In this document: positions 53,229-64,000 of the stretch, in pieces
Layout of the letters: every line of letters begins with the position of its first letter
Numbering within the stretch: the first letter of the stretch is position 1
DNA from: Osedax frankpressi
Taxonomy: Eukaryota; Annelida; Polychaeta; Sabellida; Siboglinidae
Length of the DNA stretch: 64,000 nucleotides
Direction of reading: 5' to 3'
NCBI GenBank assembly: GCA_964035775.1
Contig: OZ038315.1
Coordinates: 12,327,066 to 12,391,065, forward strand
Made by a program: the position numbers and the translations under genes
The notes under the pieces: generated by a model
The model's database searches: none
The model's input: only the letters and a program-made list of their open reading frames with translations
Told to the model about the DNA's origin: nothing

Positions 53229-54104
53229 TGTATGTGTGTGTGTGTGTATTTATAATAAACTAAGATATTGATACCATAAGTGATAAAAGAGGCATTAATT
53301 ACATTATAAACGCAAATATTAATAATATAACCATTAACCAGCAATAACCAGCAACGATTAATCAAGAAGTGACTCAGTAAAATAATAAACAATATCGGTT
53401 TATAATTCTTAAAAAATAATTTATCTGAAAACAAAATATAATTGATAAACTGCTTCTATAAATTAAACAATAGTTTATAATATCTATAAATAGATATGGA
53501 AAGCGACTTACTAAAGTAACAGCAATAAAACGGCTGGACATGGACCATATATTTACAAATGATTAATTGATAATATTTATCACCTATTTTAAAAGTATCT
53601 ACATCCCGCAATAATTACGCCATCATAAGGTGTACCATTACACCAACAATGCTATATTAGATAACTGGGTCACTGTATTTGAAAACTGAGTTAAAGTTGA
53701 GCGCAGTGGGTGGTGGGAATAATTAAATTTCCCTGGTTACGTTTCCCACCTTTATGTTCTGTATTCCGATAGAGGAGCGACAGAACAGATAAGACAAGAC
53801 AGATGCACCGACGTGTAAATACAGCATAGTAATAGCAACGCTATACATCGCCTACTGTATGCTTTGAATACTAGGTACAATGAACTATCTAGATAGGATA
53901 TAACTGTACCGAATGGGATTATATCTCGCAAAACAATAGATTTATCTGTAGATATACAAGCACACCTTTTGTAATGCCGTTATCTAATTACAACTGAAGT
54001 ATAGTGAAACATTGCATAACGTATACAAGCCTCGCAGTTGAAGTCACCTCTACTTCTCAAGTATTCTCGACTACGGACTGCGGAACAATACATAGAGAAC
54101 AATA
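52392..54104. other. Intergenic DNA; 5' UTR of the DUF229 gene likely at its right end
   Basis: A compound (AT)n-(GT)n array lies at 53130-53248. About 53620-54104 is less AT-rich and probably contains the DUF229 promoter and 5' UTR. I see no coding exon. Confidence 0.4.
53130..53248. repeat. Compound microsatellite (AT)n-(GT)n
   Basis: About 25 AT units then about 33 GT units with GA and TA interruptions. Confidence 0.93.
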
Positions 54105-54607
54105 ATGGTATGTCTCACTCTGTCCAGCGTATGGTCTTATTCTAATACCAACTTTAACAATAGGATGTTTAAATATTCTATATTTATATATCTAAATATA
54201 AAATATCTATATAGATGCTATATTATAGAGTCTGCATATATATTTATATATATATATATATATATATACTAACTATAGTTTAGTTCATTACAGTATACAC
54301 TGATATGACATTGTATATTATATACATTATATGTGTATACTAATACAACTATTATAGTGTTGTACCATCTTATAAAATAACATGAATGCAAAATTAGAAA
54401 ATGTTTTGTTACGTAACTTAACAGCTAAGTTAACTCCGATAGTTAATCATAAGTTTACATATTTAGTATACAACATTAATTAGTGTGCATTATGTCATCA
54501 GTGTATATTGTACTGTACTAAACTATAGTTAGTATATATAAACTTGCATAAACTGAAATTTAACATTCATGATCTTAACAAGCCAGGGTAGACTCTATAA
54601 TATAGCA

Positions 54608-54690
<83 letters not shown>

Positions 54691-56425
54691 GTATATGTGG
54701 ATTTGGCTTAATCAATATATTTGATATCCCAATTGAGCTTATTAAAATTGACCATTTAGCCACTGGACATATATTCTCATTATTCATTTCTTTCAGTTTT
54801 ATAAAATATATTTACTAAAATAATCTTATGACTTTTAATATATTTTAATATCTACGCAACAAATATTATATAATATTTGTTGCGTATTTGCTTATGTTAT
54901 CGATCCTGACTTGAAAATCTGTAATGCTCGTAATATGCTGAAGTTACAATGTTACTTCGAGTTTGAAGTATTAAGATGGGTAATGCATTGCGTATCTATT
55001 AACCTACGACCATTCCCACAGACATCTAATCAATTCCATGGATTATCTTTACTCACGATATATCGGTATCTGCTGTTCGCATGTCTCGCCCTACTATTAT
55101 TGTTCACCGTGTATCTTACGCGAACCTCTAACGGCGGAATGCGTGCGTCGCCGTTCCCGAGGGATACGCCCGCCTCTCATTACCTCCTAGACGGGAGTGG
55201 ATGTCGAATACCCAGAATAGACCCGCTCCACGAAAGGTTTTCCACGGTGCTTATCTTGCATGGCATGTATGGGCGAAGGGCGGATGATACGCGGGGCGTG
55301 AATATACTCTCCTCAACTAAGATTACGTAATTTTGTAATGTAATACATCGCGTAACACAATATGACTGTATACTAAAGTATAGCCATAGCTCTAACATAT
55401 ACGCTCCTCCTGGGTTTATATAATGCATTGTAATACACTTATTGTACTGTAACCTGTAAGTTATATTTATTATCACAATACTAACAGCGTCAGACGATAT
55501 ATATATCCGGTATCAAAAGTGGAATGCGGACCGCGGAGTTTGACTTTTGTAGAGGATATGACCTTGAAAACTCGACCCCGTATCGACCTCGGCCTCTGTC
55601 GTTATTGGGCCATAGTTCGTCCGTTTGGTTTAGGAGACGATAGGTATGAATTCGTGAGTAGAACTACTTTCAGAAAAAAAGTTAAAATTTCTGATGAATT
55701 CGTGAAAGTAGTCTGCTATTCGAAAAATGGTTTTTAATGATCAGTTTTATTTTTTGTTAAAACATATTTAATATATTTATATTATATTTATAAAATTTCA
55801 CAATACTATTAAATTTTTAACTCAAACAATATATATGTTGGTATTCTATTTCTTTACACAAGAACTGTAATTTGTAACTTTTTCTCTTATTTATTTTAAT
55901 GGGAGGCGTAACTTTCGCGGGATTTATATGTAATAGATAGGGGGAAATATGTCTATTAGCATGGTGATAATTATTTAGATTTTGAATAAAATTACACATT
56001 TTTTTCACAGATATTTAGGGTATTTTTTTTTTGAGACTGTGTTGGTATCGAGTGAATAATTCACTTAATATATCGTAGAAAGTATTATTAAGTACATTTA
56101 ATCTTAGTTCAAGTAAACATATACATAGATACCAAAAGCATTGGATAAGTCGTATAAACTTTTCAAAGTTGAATATATGATAATTGGGTATAATGATAAT
56201 TCATTTTTGATTTTGCCATCGAATTCTTTATTTACTTCTCAATTTAGTTTATGTCATTTTTTACAAATAGAATCCAATGCATTTTCCCTAAATCATTATT
56301 TTTATTTACCATGGCTTAGATTCAATTCAGATATCAAGTACACAGATTTTTGCCTGACAAACTATTATTATTATCCATAGTATTATCTATTTTCAAAGAT
56401 AATTATTTACATATCATATATATGG

Positions 56426-56479
<54 letters not shown>

Positions 56480-59400
56480 TTTTATTTACCCCTTGATTTA
56501 AATCAATTCAAGTATTATTAACTTATGGAACTTTATGGAACTCGTTCAGTTAACGTTATTTAGCATTACGTTTATTCTTATAATGAAATCGCACAGGTTC
56601 TTCAATTCATACCGACTACCATGCTTTCATTCCCGTTAAGAAATCCACCGAGATCAGATGCGACACTTATAATAAGGTATTCAATAATATTTACNNNNNN
56701 NNNNNNNNNNNNNNNNNNNNNNNNNNNNNNNNNNNNNNNNNNNNNNNNNNNNNNNNNNNNNNNNNNNNNNNNNNNNNNNNNNNNNNNNNNNNNNNNNNNN
56801 NNNNNNNNNNNNNNNNNNNNNNNNNNNNNNNNNNNNNNNNNNNNNNNNNNNNNNNNNNNNNNNNNNNNNNNNNNNNNNNNNNNNNNNNNNNNNNAAATGC
56901 TGTTGATATGATGGCATATAATAAGGTTATTACATATAGTGTATATAGTGTATATAGCTGTATATAGCCCAGTAGCTAGTTGATAATGTATTGTATACAA
57001 TAAACACAGCATATAGCAATACTTGTTGTTAGTTAAACTAAGTTTTAAAAATTACATACTTAAAATCAACGCAATTTCAATGTGAATATGGATTTTCAAG
57101 TTCACATTTTTTTTTAAACTTAAAACTTAGTCGAATATTATATTTTTATATTATAAAAAATGTATTCTTACAATATCTATCGTTGGTTGTTTGCAATTTA
57201 ATAAATAGACAGCCACCAATAGGTAGCTGATAATACGCATGTTAATATTGCCCCATTATGTGCTGGTAAATTTCTACACGAACTCCCTTGGTTAGTTGAA
57301 TATGATTTTAGGCAATATTATCTTATTTCACTTTTATAATAAATAGTATTATTATAACTCAAATATATATAAATATATATATATATATATATTCATATTA
57401 TATACTCAGCATATGGTATAGGATACACTTATCTATACCATATCGCCTGTATTTTAAAATTATTTAATACAGTTTTATATTATTATCAATAGTCAACTTG
57501 CATTACCATCACCAGTCTTAATTATAATATATTATATCTATACGAAAATGAAATAACAGGTTTGAAAACTCATCGGCTACATTTGACAAATTCGATTTCA
57601 TATGGAAGAGATTGAAAAGATTCGGTTACAGAACTTTGTATGCCGAGGATGCTCCAGAAATTGCGATATTCAATTTCATGAAAAAAGGATTCGCAGAACC
57701 ACCAGCCGATTATTATCTAAGGCCGTTTTCTTTGGCAATTGAACAGGTGATTTTCTAAAATAAACAACGAAAATAATTCTTTAACTTACATCAATATACA
57801 TACATACAAAATTGAATTAAATGTATACAATATATAATTATAAATACTGTGAATTCTACGATAGAATATATGAATATAAATAAATGCATATTATTAATAT
57901 TAATTTAAATCTAAAAATAAAAGATAGTATCTATAAATATTAATATCATAATGAATAACAAATATATAATATATTATATTATTTAAGAACCTAACCGCTG
58001 TATTTGTAGCTATATTTATATTTAATATAACACAAATAATGTTTTATAGATTATACAATGTTTTAATTAGTCATGTAATATTAGGGATATATAATATTAA
58101 TTAATTCCTTAGTTTCACTTACTATAAAAACCTGTATCATTACTAAGGCTAGTAAATTATGGAGTCAAAATAAGTCATGTTTCACCAGTCGCTTGGAGAC
58201 TGATTTAGTGTTGGATTATACGTATGAATTCATGAAGAAGTTTCACTATAAGAAAAAGGTAAATTATATGTTTCAATCAGTAACAACACTTCTTTAATTT
58301 TTGTATATATATTAACTATTAAAAACTCTATTTATATTAGATACTATACATATTGATATATATATATATATATATATATTATTGCAGCCTTTTTTCGCTT
58401 TCTCTTTCCTGACGAGGTTAACTCATGAAAATATTAACGATGCAAGCAGAGCCGATGATTCTTACTACAAATTTCTGATTAATTTAAGGTACTACTTCTT
58501 AAGTAGCTGCTAAATAATTAATAAATTAAAATAGATAATTATCTGTGTTAATACTCGTTATTGGGAAAGTGATGTTATACTGAAAAACATAACTTATGCT
58601 ATATACAAGAAGTACTATGAGATATTAGCCGATATAACTCATGATATATAAATGATGAAATATATAATAAATACGAGTCAATCTTCAGGTGTAAATAATT
58701 GCAAATTTATTGTATGTAACTAAAATAATTATAAGTAATTATAATACATAACATTACAATCACGAATAATTCACTTTTAAACTCCAGGAGTTCGGGTGTA
58801 CTAGACAATACAGTTGTGTTACTATATAGTGATCACGGAATGAGGTACGGAGATATCAGGAGCACAGTTTCCGGAGCGTACGAGGAACGATTGCCAGTCT
58901 GCTTCTGGTTACTGCCTCAAGTTGGTACGGTATACTTTATTATGTAATATATTATCTAATCTTTATTGTATTTGCTAATATAAGTATTGCTCTTGTATAC
59001 GTATAATCGAATTAATTATACTTTTTAATTATAATATATATATATATATATATATATGTGTGTATATTATGATAATATTCGATTACTACTAGTGGTCAAT
59101 GAATCAATATGTAATATGCTAAATATACATTTAGGGATTTACATATACAATTACTACAATGCATTATACAATTAAACATTATATCGAACTTTTTTTTACT
59201 TGTTATTGATTTCGCAGTGGTTTCAAATAGAATTCGCTGCAGAGTGGAGATCGCTTAAACAGAACCGAAAACGGCTTACATCTCCATTCGACGTCTACCG
59301 AACACTACGCCATATCTCGTCTCTTATCTCCGGAGATCAATCCAGTTCCGACGACGTTGCTATACACGAGTTAACTAAACACGGAGCGTCTCTGTTGAGG

Positions 59401-60432
59401 GATCTGCCTTCATCGAGAACTTGCGAGCAGGTCGTACTAATTTAGATTACGACTACGAAACATTTCGTTTTAATTTTAATATGTCGAAATGTTTCAATAA
59501 ATAACTAGAGATATATTAGATTCCTATCTATTATATGTAAGTTGCATATATTGATATATGCTTCTGCATTACAGGCTTCCATCCCGGATCATTATTGCGC
59601 TTGTGGTTACAGAAGCGGGGGAGGAGAAGTCTCACTAGACGACAAGGATAGAATAGCAGTCGGGCGTCTCGTATCCTCTTCCTTAAACCAAAAGTTGGCG
59701 GCGTACCGCGGAAGATGTCACCATTTGACCTTGAACCGGGTGATGTCGGTGGTAGCGACGCGTATACGAAGGTGACCACTCCCTCAGCTTACTCGTCCTC
59801 AACTAATTCGTATCGAGGCTCATAAATATCTATATATAGATATATAGCCAACTACCCTATGAGTACGAATAGTATGTTGACAATATTAACACATATATGT
59901 TCCGCATGAGTGCACTAAATACGTATCTCCCTACTATCCGAGATCACCAGTACAATTTATTCTAGGATAACTCGTCGTAGAATATTCTAACAAATAGTCT
60001 ATCTATTATTATAGTACATTAAATGAGTGTATATGCATAAACAACCATATTGCGACACGAATTATATAGCTACAGCAATATATTGTAGACCCACGTACAT
60101 GTCTTTATTCATCATAAATTTCAGTCAAATTTATTACCTCATATGAGAAAATATATATCACCTATCTATGTTTCATTATTGTAATATCTTAGTTATGACA
60201 TTGATTTTATACTGACCAGATAATTAATAAGCAACTCGTGTCTCGCAACAGGTTTCTCGTAACCATAGAAACAAAACCTGGCTACGCTACTTTTGAGGCA
60301 ACAATCAAGGTACAAAATGGAAATGCCGTTCGATATGTCGTTATCGGTGAAATTAGTCGCATTAATAAGTTCAAAGGTCAATCCGACTGCATTGATAACC
60401 CTACCGACAAGAAATTCTGTTTTTGTAAATAA
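54105..60432 (+). CDS. DUF229 family protein (sulfatase/alkaline-phosphatase-like fold), type II membrane anchored
   Basis: Coding exons: 54105-54107 (ATG alone, then donor GTATGT), 55022-55236, 55488-55729, 56597-56676, one exon partly lost in the N gap and ending at 56925, 57223-57290, 57560-57746, 58148-58258, 58388-58488, 58788-58920, 59218-59430, 59575-59771, 60252-60432. Phases agree throughout. The N terminus has one membrane segment (YLLFACLALLLLFTVYL), then the family's GCRIPRIDPLHES, VECGPRSLTF, CRYWAIVRPFG, SDEFVKVVCY, NKVADNTHVNIAPLCAG, FDFIWKRLKRFGYRTLYAED, PPADYYLRPFSLAIE, FFAFSFLTRLTHENIND, the metal-site motif SDHGMRYGDIR, and NRKRLTSPFDVYRTL. The C-terminal ectodomain adds CACGYRSGGG and ends KFCFCK. 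The biochemical function of the family is unclear. The exon with the expected nucleophile region falls in the assembly gap. An alternative in-frame start is 54935. Confidence 0.88.
54203..54617. mobile_element. MITE-like imperfect inverted-repeat element in intron 1 of the DUF229 gene
   Basis: Outer arms pair: AGATGCTATATTATAGAGTCT (54213-54233) with its complement at 54590-54610. Inner arms pair: ACTAACTATAGTTTAGT...ACAGTATACACTGAT (54268-54304) with its near complement at 54497-54533. The centre holds a palindrome TAACTTAACAGCTAAGTTAA at about 54414-54433. The right end runs into (AT)n. There is no coding capacity; target-site duplications are not resolvable because both flanks are AT repeats. 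Confidence 0.55.
54606..54678. repeat. (AT)n microsatellite with (ATGT)n end
   Basis: About 35 AT units followed by GTAT repeats, adjoining the inverted-repeat element. Confidence 0.95.
56426..56478. repeat. (AT)n microsatellite in a DUF229 intron
   Basis: About 25 AT units roughly 120 bp before the acceptor at 56597. Confidence 0.95.
56695..56894. other. Assembly gap, 200 N
   Basis: Exactly 200 N, a conventional scaffold placeholder. It starts 18 bases after an exon donor and ends inside the next exon of the DUF229 gene (visible end NAVDMMAYNK, donor at 56926). The true gap length is unknown. Confidence 0.99.
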
Positions 60433-62627
60433 AATAAGCTAACTTAATTATTATTGTTATTATTAATATTAATAATACTATTATAAATATGAACAATAAG
60501 TATAAATTTAGTTCACTTTATTAATATAATATTTATAAATAGTGTTATTAATTTTAATTGAATGTGTTATAATTTTGAAAATAATTGTAAAAAGTATACT
60601 CGACTGAATAAATAAATGAAACACTTATAAAATTCCAACCACTAAACACTAACAGATTATAACAAAACTATTAATAGAATAAATGTAATTTAGATATTCT
60701 GTAATAAATACATTTTCATTAAGAATGTATATAAGAAAAATAATTATTAATAAATATACTTATTTAGAGTAATATTTCAGATTTTAAAGAAAATGTTATA
60801 AAATGATTACAAATTAATTTATTTTATCAACAAGGATAATAATTATGATTATTTTAGTTTTTAATAATAACCCTTTACCTCCCAACGGTCAATGTCTGTC
60901 GATGTTGAAATACTCATATTAAAATGCTTATAACTCAATAAATACTTATCCGAATATTAAATTATAAACACATATTAACAGATAATTTATTTATCTATTA
61001 TAATGTATAAAAACACAAATAGCTTTATATTTTATTTATTTAGTTACAGAAAAACACAGGTATCAGTAAAAATATTTATTTGGATTTCGATAATGTTCAT
61101 AATGCTTATTATAATTAAAATGTTTAATTTTAAAATATTTAAAAATATACATTGTATTTTAAATTTGTTTATTTACAATTTCAACAAGATAACATAAGGA
61201 ATTAATTAGTCAATAATCATTAATTATTAAAAAATAAACCTTAAATTTAAAAAAAAATTACATATTATAAGTATGATTTTTAATATATAATATTATGATT
61301 TTACATTGAATTTATATTATTTTTTAATAAATATAAAGAAATATTATTTATGAATATAAAATATTCAAAAATATGAATTCCGATTTTAATAGTATTAATT
61401 ATTCTAATAATTTTAAAATAATTTGGATAATTTCCAAAATATAAATTATCGTAACTTTTTTAATAACAATTATTTTCAAATACAATCTAAACATAAAAGT
61501 TAGGCTATTATATTACCTATATAATGGTATTAAAAATAGTATAATTAGTTAATGTATTGATATTATATACATTAGTTATGTTATTCAGTATAAAATATAT
61601 ATATTATTTTGTAAATAATTTTATTTAATCAATAATAATTAATTAATAATTAACTATACATCATTAATATGAATTTCATTAAAAAGATAATTAAATTCTC
61701 TTTAAAAATATGATAACTTATAATTATCGATTATTATTATTTGATACTGTAAAAAGTATATTATGTGAGTAATAGTATAAATTTATAATAAATACAAAAA
61801 TCCGCGGGAAGTAAAGGGTTAAACAATAATTACAATCTATTATTGTTTTAATATAAACTTTAAATTAATAAATTCCATATAATAAATTATTGATATCTGT
61901 ATATTTTATAAAATATATTAATAATCATAGTTAAAAAATATATCAGATTAATATTAATAAGGTAATGATTATGAGAAATAGACTATAGATGTTGGAGAAT
62001 CAATAATACTAAACTATAATCTTTATATGTTAACATAAATGATTGAATAATTTTATCAGTTGAATATCTATAAATAAATATTTATTATTATGTAAAATTA
62101 GTTAAGTTTATACTTATAATAAAAACGTGTAAAAAAGTATTCTTTTTATATTTATTAATTTTAATAACACTGCATTTAAATTAACAATATCAAATGTAAG
62201 CACTCTAAATAAATAAATCATAAAACTAAATTAAAGAAAGCTTACAAGAAATAATATATAAGCATGAAATGATGGGTATAATTTAAATAATCAGAAGCTT
62301 GCTCTGTACATATTGATTTATGTGAATATAAATCAAAATATCAATAATTTCGAAAAATATAAGGATTTGAATACATGAAAATTATATTATTGATAATATA
62401 ACTTTTCAGTAAATTAAACTTATATTTGTAAAGTAATAAATCAATACAGAACAATATAGAGAAATAACAATAATACCTTCACATCTATTAATAAATATAT
62501 TAATACACAATGCAACAGATATCAAATATAATTGGAATTATTATTAAATTTAAAAGATCCAAGTAAAATAAATGTACGATAATAACGGATCGAGAGTCTA
62601 ATAAAGTCAACATACTCCATTGAACAA
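60433..62627. other. Very AT-rich intergenic DNA
   Basis: Lies between two genes that converge (DUF229 on +, metallothionein on -). No exon, RNA gene or ordered tandem array was recognised; short open frames have lysine/isoleucine-rich AT composition only. Confidence 0.45.
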
Positions 62628-63485
62628 TTATTTGCTGCAACATTTTGCTTTCTCGGCACAACAACCTATATGGAATTAAATTAATTAAAAATAGTTTACA
62701 AATGTATCGATATCAAATATACATTTTAAAACATTCGCTGAAAAAGCAACTAACCTTTCTTCTCCTGACAACATCCATTGTCCTTGCAGCACTGCAGTTG
62801 TCCGCAGTTTCCCTTCTCACATTTACATGATCCAGCTGGACATTTGCATTCAGAACCACAACTGGATTCTGATTATATAAGAAAACAATATATTTATAGT
62901 TAATATTGATTAATTGTTAATACATTTGACGTTTATAAACTTGAAAGTTTTAAAATGTTTGCAAAATAAATCAAATTACTAATCAGTTAAGAATAAAAAT
63001 ACCTAAAGTTATAGATATCATTTATATTATTATATTACTTTTTAATATATTATATAATATTTATGTTTATTAAACTAACGGCCGCATTTTGAAGAACCAT
63101 CTACAAAAAAAAATAATTTAATTAAAAAATTATAATATTATTTTATACTAAATTGAAACAAATAATATTAAATTATATATCTATAAGGCAGTCGGATAGG
63201 TTTTCATAGATCCTTATATATAGGAAAAGATGAATGTTTATAAATAAATATACAACGATATTATAAGGAATTAATAATACAACAAGTCACTATTGGATAA
63301 AGGGTAATATAATATAATATTTATTATCACCAAATCTATAGAATTTATACTTATATTGTTGATCCCATAACCTTTCTTCTCCTGACAACATCCATTGTCC
63401 TTGCAACACTGCATTTGTCCACATTTACCCTTCTCACATTTACATGATCCAGCTGGACACTTACAGTCAGGTCCGCAAGTAGATT
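62628..63485 (-). CDS. MT: Metallothionein with duplicated 38-residue modules (3' part; 5' exon outside window)
   Basis: Minus-strand exons: 63485-63372, 63100-63080, 62868-62755 and 62665-62628 (stop TAA). All internal junctions are phase 1. Two 114-nt exons encode nearly identical modules: (S)TCGPDCKCPAGSCKCEK.. and (S)SCGSECKCPAGSCKCEK.., each followed by G(K/N)CGQ(M/L)QCCKDNGCC and QEKK, with ten cysteines per module. A 21-nt exon (GSSKCG) links them, and the last exon adds CCAEKAKCCSK. Metallothioneins bind Zn, Cd and Cu through Cys clusters for storage and detoxification. Since every exon is phase 1, modules can be added or skipped without frame loss. No start codon is visible: the upstream exon lies past a 10-bp satellite, outside the window. 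The exons could also be alternative rather than consecutive. Confidence 0.87.
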
Positions 63486-63518
63486 CTGAATAGATGAAAA
63501 TATTATATAATACATAAT

Positions 63519-63872
63519 ATTTTATAATATGTTATAATATGTTATAATATGTTATAATATGTTATAATATGTTATAATATGTTATAATATGTTATAATAT
63601 GTTATAATATGTTATAATATGTTATAATATGTTATAATATGTTATAATATGTTATAATATGTTATAATATGTTATAATATGTTATAATATGTTATAATAT
63701 GTTATAATATGTTATAATATGTTATAATATGTTATAATATGTTATAATATGTTATAATATGTTATAATATGTTATAATATGTTATAATATGTTATAATAT
63801 GTTATAATATGTTATAATATGTTATAATATGTTATAATATGTTATAATATGTTATAATATGTTATAATATTT
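63519..63872. repeat. 10-bp satellite in the metallothionein intron, about 35 copies
   Basis: GTTATAATAT is repeated essentially without error across more than 300 bp, just upstream (in gene direction) of the exon at 63485. Confidence 0.97.
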
Positions 63873-64000
63873 TATATTTTATAATATTTTAATATATAAT
63901 ATATATACATAAGTGATATTTATTATTATATAACTAGAATATGCTGAAATAAACTGAAATAAAAACTTTTAAACACGAATTTTGATTAGATTATAACAAT
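63873..64000. other. AT-rich end of window, presumed metallothionein intron
   Basis: No exon with a start codon or Cys codons is visible on the minus strand before the window ends. Confidence 0.4.

Noticed and set aside
55237-55330. Continuation FSTVLILHGMYGRRADD after exon 2 of the DUF229 gene
   Set aside because: Intron read-through; the donor AG|GTTTTC at 55236 joins in phase to SVRRYIYPVSK, which suits the family.

Overview
The window is AT-rich animal DNA, packed with (AT)n microsatellites and minisatellites, and its genes are broken into many short exons by GT-AG introns. No bacterial, viral or retroelement gene was recognised. The gene set (i-type lysozyme, a CBM14 chitin-binding protein, a modular metallothionein, a DUF229 ectoprotein, HAT1 and a three-KH PCBP) points to an invertebrate bilaterian. 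I favour a spiralian such as an annelid or mollusc because of the lysozyme and the metallothionein style, but that is an inference. All exon models were read by eye from splice sites, phase and family resemblance.

Layout. 1-15.8 kb: no recognised gene; diverged local repeats, a 1.5-kb C/T tract at 4.08-5.63 kb, many AT microsatellites and two islands of more balanced composition at 9.5-10.06 and 14.16-14.42 kb. 15.8-24.1 kb (+): PCBP-family RNA-binding protein, 13 coding exons. 26.2-26.4 kb: unexplained small coding-like stretch. 26.8-27.9 kb (-): 93-aa secreted CBM14 protein. 33.4-35.6 kb (+): 204-aa secreted protein joining a beta-defensin-like cysteine domain, a Thr-rich linker and an i-type lysozyme-like domain without the usual catalytic pair. 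37.8-39.2 kb: 15-bp satellite. 41.0-50.0 kb (+): complete HAT1, 12 coding exons, 420 aa, with minisatellites in at least four introns and over its stop codon. 51.8-52.4 kb (-): putative small secreted Cys-containing protein with a TATA box. 54.1-60.4 kb (+): DUF229 (sulfatase-like fold) membrane-anchored protein, interrupted by a 200-N assembly gap. 62.6-63.5 kb (-): 3' part of a metallothionein built from duplicated 38-residue modules; its first exon lies outside the window.

The genes do not form an operon or one pathway. Two are housekeeping regulators (PCBP in RNA, HAT1 in histone acetylation). Several others are secreted or stress/defence-type proteins (CBM14, defensin-lysozyme, metallothionein). 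The most novel items are the defensin-lysozyme fusion with a probably non-catalytic lysozyme domain, the exon-duplicated metallothionein, and the close coupling of minisatellites to exon borders in HAT1, including one that repeats a splice-donor sequence and one that ends at an acceptor.
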